A stretch of DNA of 13,617 nucleotides, taken from contig SKWF01000077.1 in NCBI GenBank assembly GCA_007129085.1, forward strand, positions 1-13,617, written 5' to 3'. The notes under the pieces are model-generated. The model had not been told where the DNA came from. It saw nothing but the letters and a program-made list of their open reading frames with translations, and made no database searches. Origin of the DNA: Balneolaceae bacterium. Lineage in GTDB: Bacteria; Bacteroidota; Rhodothermia; Balneolales; Balneolaceae. Both the position numbers and the translations under genes were made by a program. Shown in pieces: positions 13,228 to 13,617 of this stretch (positions are counted from its first letter, which is position 1; each line of letters begins with the position of its first letter).

Positions 13228-13617
13228 GTTGTTTTCCTCTTATCTGATTCAATATTTAAAAGCTTTTTTATGCTCTCTTTTAATTGAATCACGAGGGACA
13301 ACTCACCATCCTCCCGGTTTTTGTAGACAGCCGTTTCGGAGATTTGCAGCTGTTTGGCGATCTCTTTTACCGGTATCCCTTCGTTGAGCATGATCAAAAT
13401 TTGAAAGCGGATCTTCTTCCAGCTCTTCATCTCTTTTGAGAGCAGCCGTAATGAGCTGTTCATAAGATTCAACACAGCCTGTTTTTCTATATCATTTTGC
13501 ACCTCTTCGATACCGACACTGAATAACCGGTTTGATTTTTTCATCTCCTCAATATTGTCGCGGGCGATATAAAAAGCGGGGCCATCCATGCCTATCGCTT
13601 GCTCTTTATTGATTGGA
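13224..13617 (-). CDS. SatD-family protein, C-terminal part (5' end beyond the right edge)
   Basis: The frame is open from the right edge to a stop at 13224, giving at least 130 residues. An internal ATG at 13589 is unlikely to be the real start because the codons before it (reading INKEQAIG) continue directly into MDGPAFYIARDNIEEMKK, the conserved central motif of SatD-family proteins. The last third has a predicted helix-turn-helix, GIPVKEIAKQLQISETAVYKN (71-91 counted from that methionine), as in other SatD C-termini, so the protein probably binds DNA or uses a winged-helix-like adaptor. SatD was named from the streptococcal sat (secretion and acid tolerance) locus; its molecular role is unclear. 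It overlaps the following membrane-protein gene by 4 bases. I am fairly confident of the family, not of function. Confidence 0.82.
   Translation of the reverse strand, partial: PINKEQAIGMDGPAFYIARDNIEEMKKSNRLFSVGIEEVQNDIEKQAVLNLMNSSLRLLSKEMKSWKKIRFQILIMLNEGIPVKEIAKQLQISETAVYKNREDGELSLVIQLKESIKKLLNIESDKRKTT

Noticed and set aside
13224..13589. Complete 121-residue protein starting at the ATG at 13589
   Set aside because: The frame continues open to the window edge and the methionine is part of the conserved MDGPAF motif inside SatD-family proteins.

Overview
The window looks like chromosomal DNA of a member of the Bacteroidota/Balneolota side of the FCB group, possibly a Balneolota-type marine or halophilic bacterium. 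The grounds are a near-perfect TTTG-N18-TAnnTTTG promoter before kynA (the Bacteroidetes sigma-factor consensus), the lack of clear Shine-Dalgarno sequences, moderate GC (mid-40s by eye), and a gene set with a PdxB-type dehydrogenase, a BadF-type sugar kinase and tryptophan 2,3-dioxygenase. The phylum is an inference. I see no rRNA, tRNA, CRISPR array, transposase or phage gene, and no gene-free stretch longer than about 160 bases.

Left two-thirds, minus strand (read right to left, 8241 to 1): a pyrimidine-nucleoside phosphorylase (deoA); a PspA/IM30 protein; a small helical protein; a two-helix membrane-anchored coiled-coil protein; an enoyl-CoA hydratase; a CNNM/CorC-type CBS membrane protein; a two-domain AAA+ ATPase with a degenerate first domain; and the N-terminal 257 codons of a chorismate mutase-prephenate dehydratase (pheA) cut by the left edge. 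Junctions are often tight (4-base overlap, 1-base gap, 3-base gap), suggesting one or two long operons. The most interesting content is here: PspA belongs to the ESCRT-III superfamily and the AAA protein has a classic Vps4/Cdc48-like motor with an aromatic pore loop. Together with two unrecognised helical partners, one membrane-anchored, they could form a membrane-remodelling machine.

Middle: pdxB (plus strand) diverges from deoA and converges with tatD, overlapping it by 21 bases. tatD uses a TTG start and has a candidate promoter containing a perfect palindrome. Next is a BadF-type N-acetylhexosamine kinase on the minus strand.

Right: kynA (tryptophan 2,3-dioxygenase) diverges from the sugar kinase, with a strong candidate promoter whose -33 element is overlapped by a 19-base inverted repeat. 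A small histidine-rich membrane protein follows kynA after 7 bases. On the minus strand at the right edge lie the C-terminal part of a SatD-family protein and a 4-base-overlapping polytopic membrane protein that is probably its usual partner.
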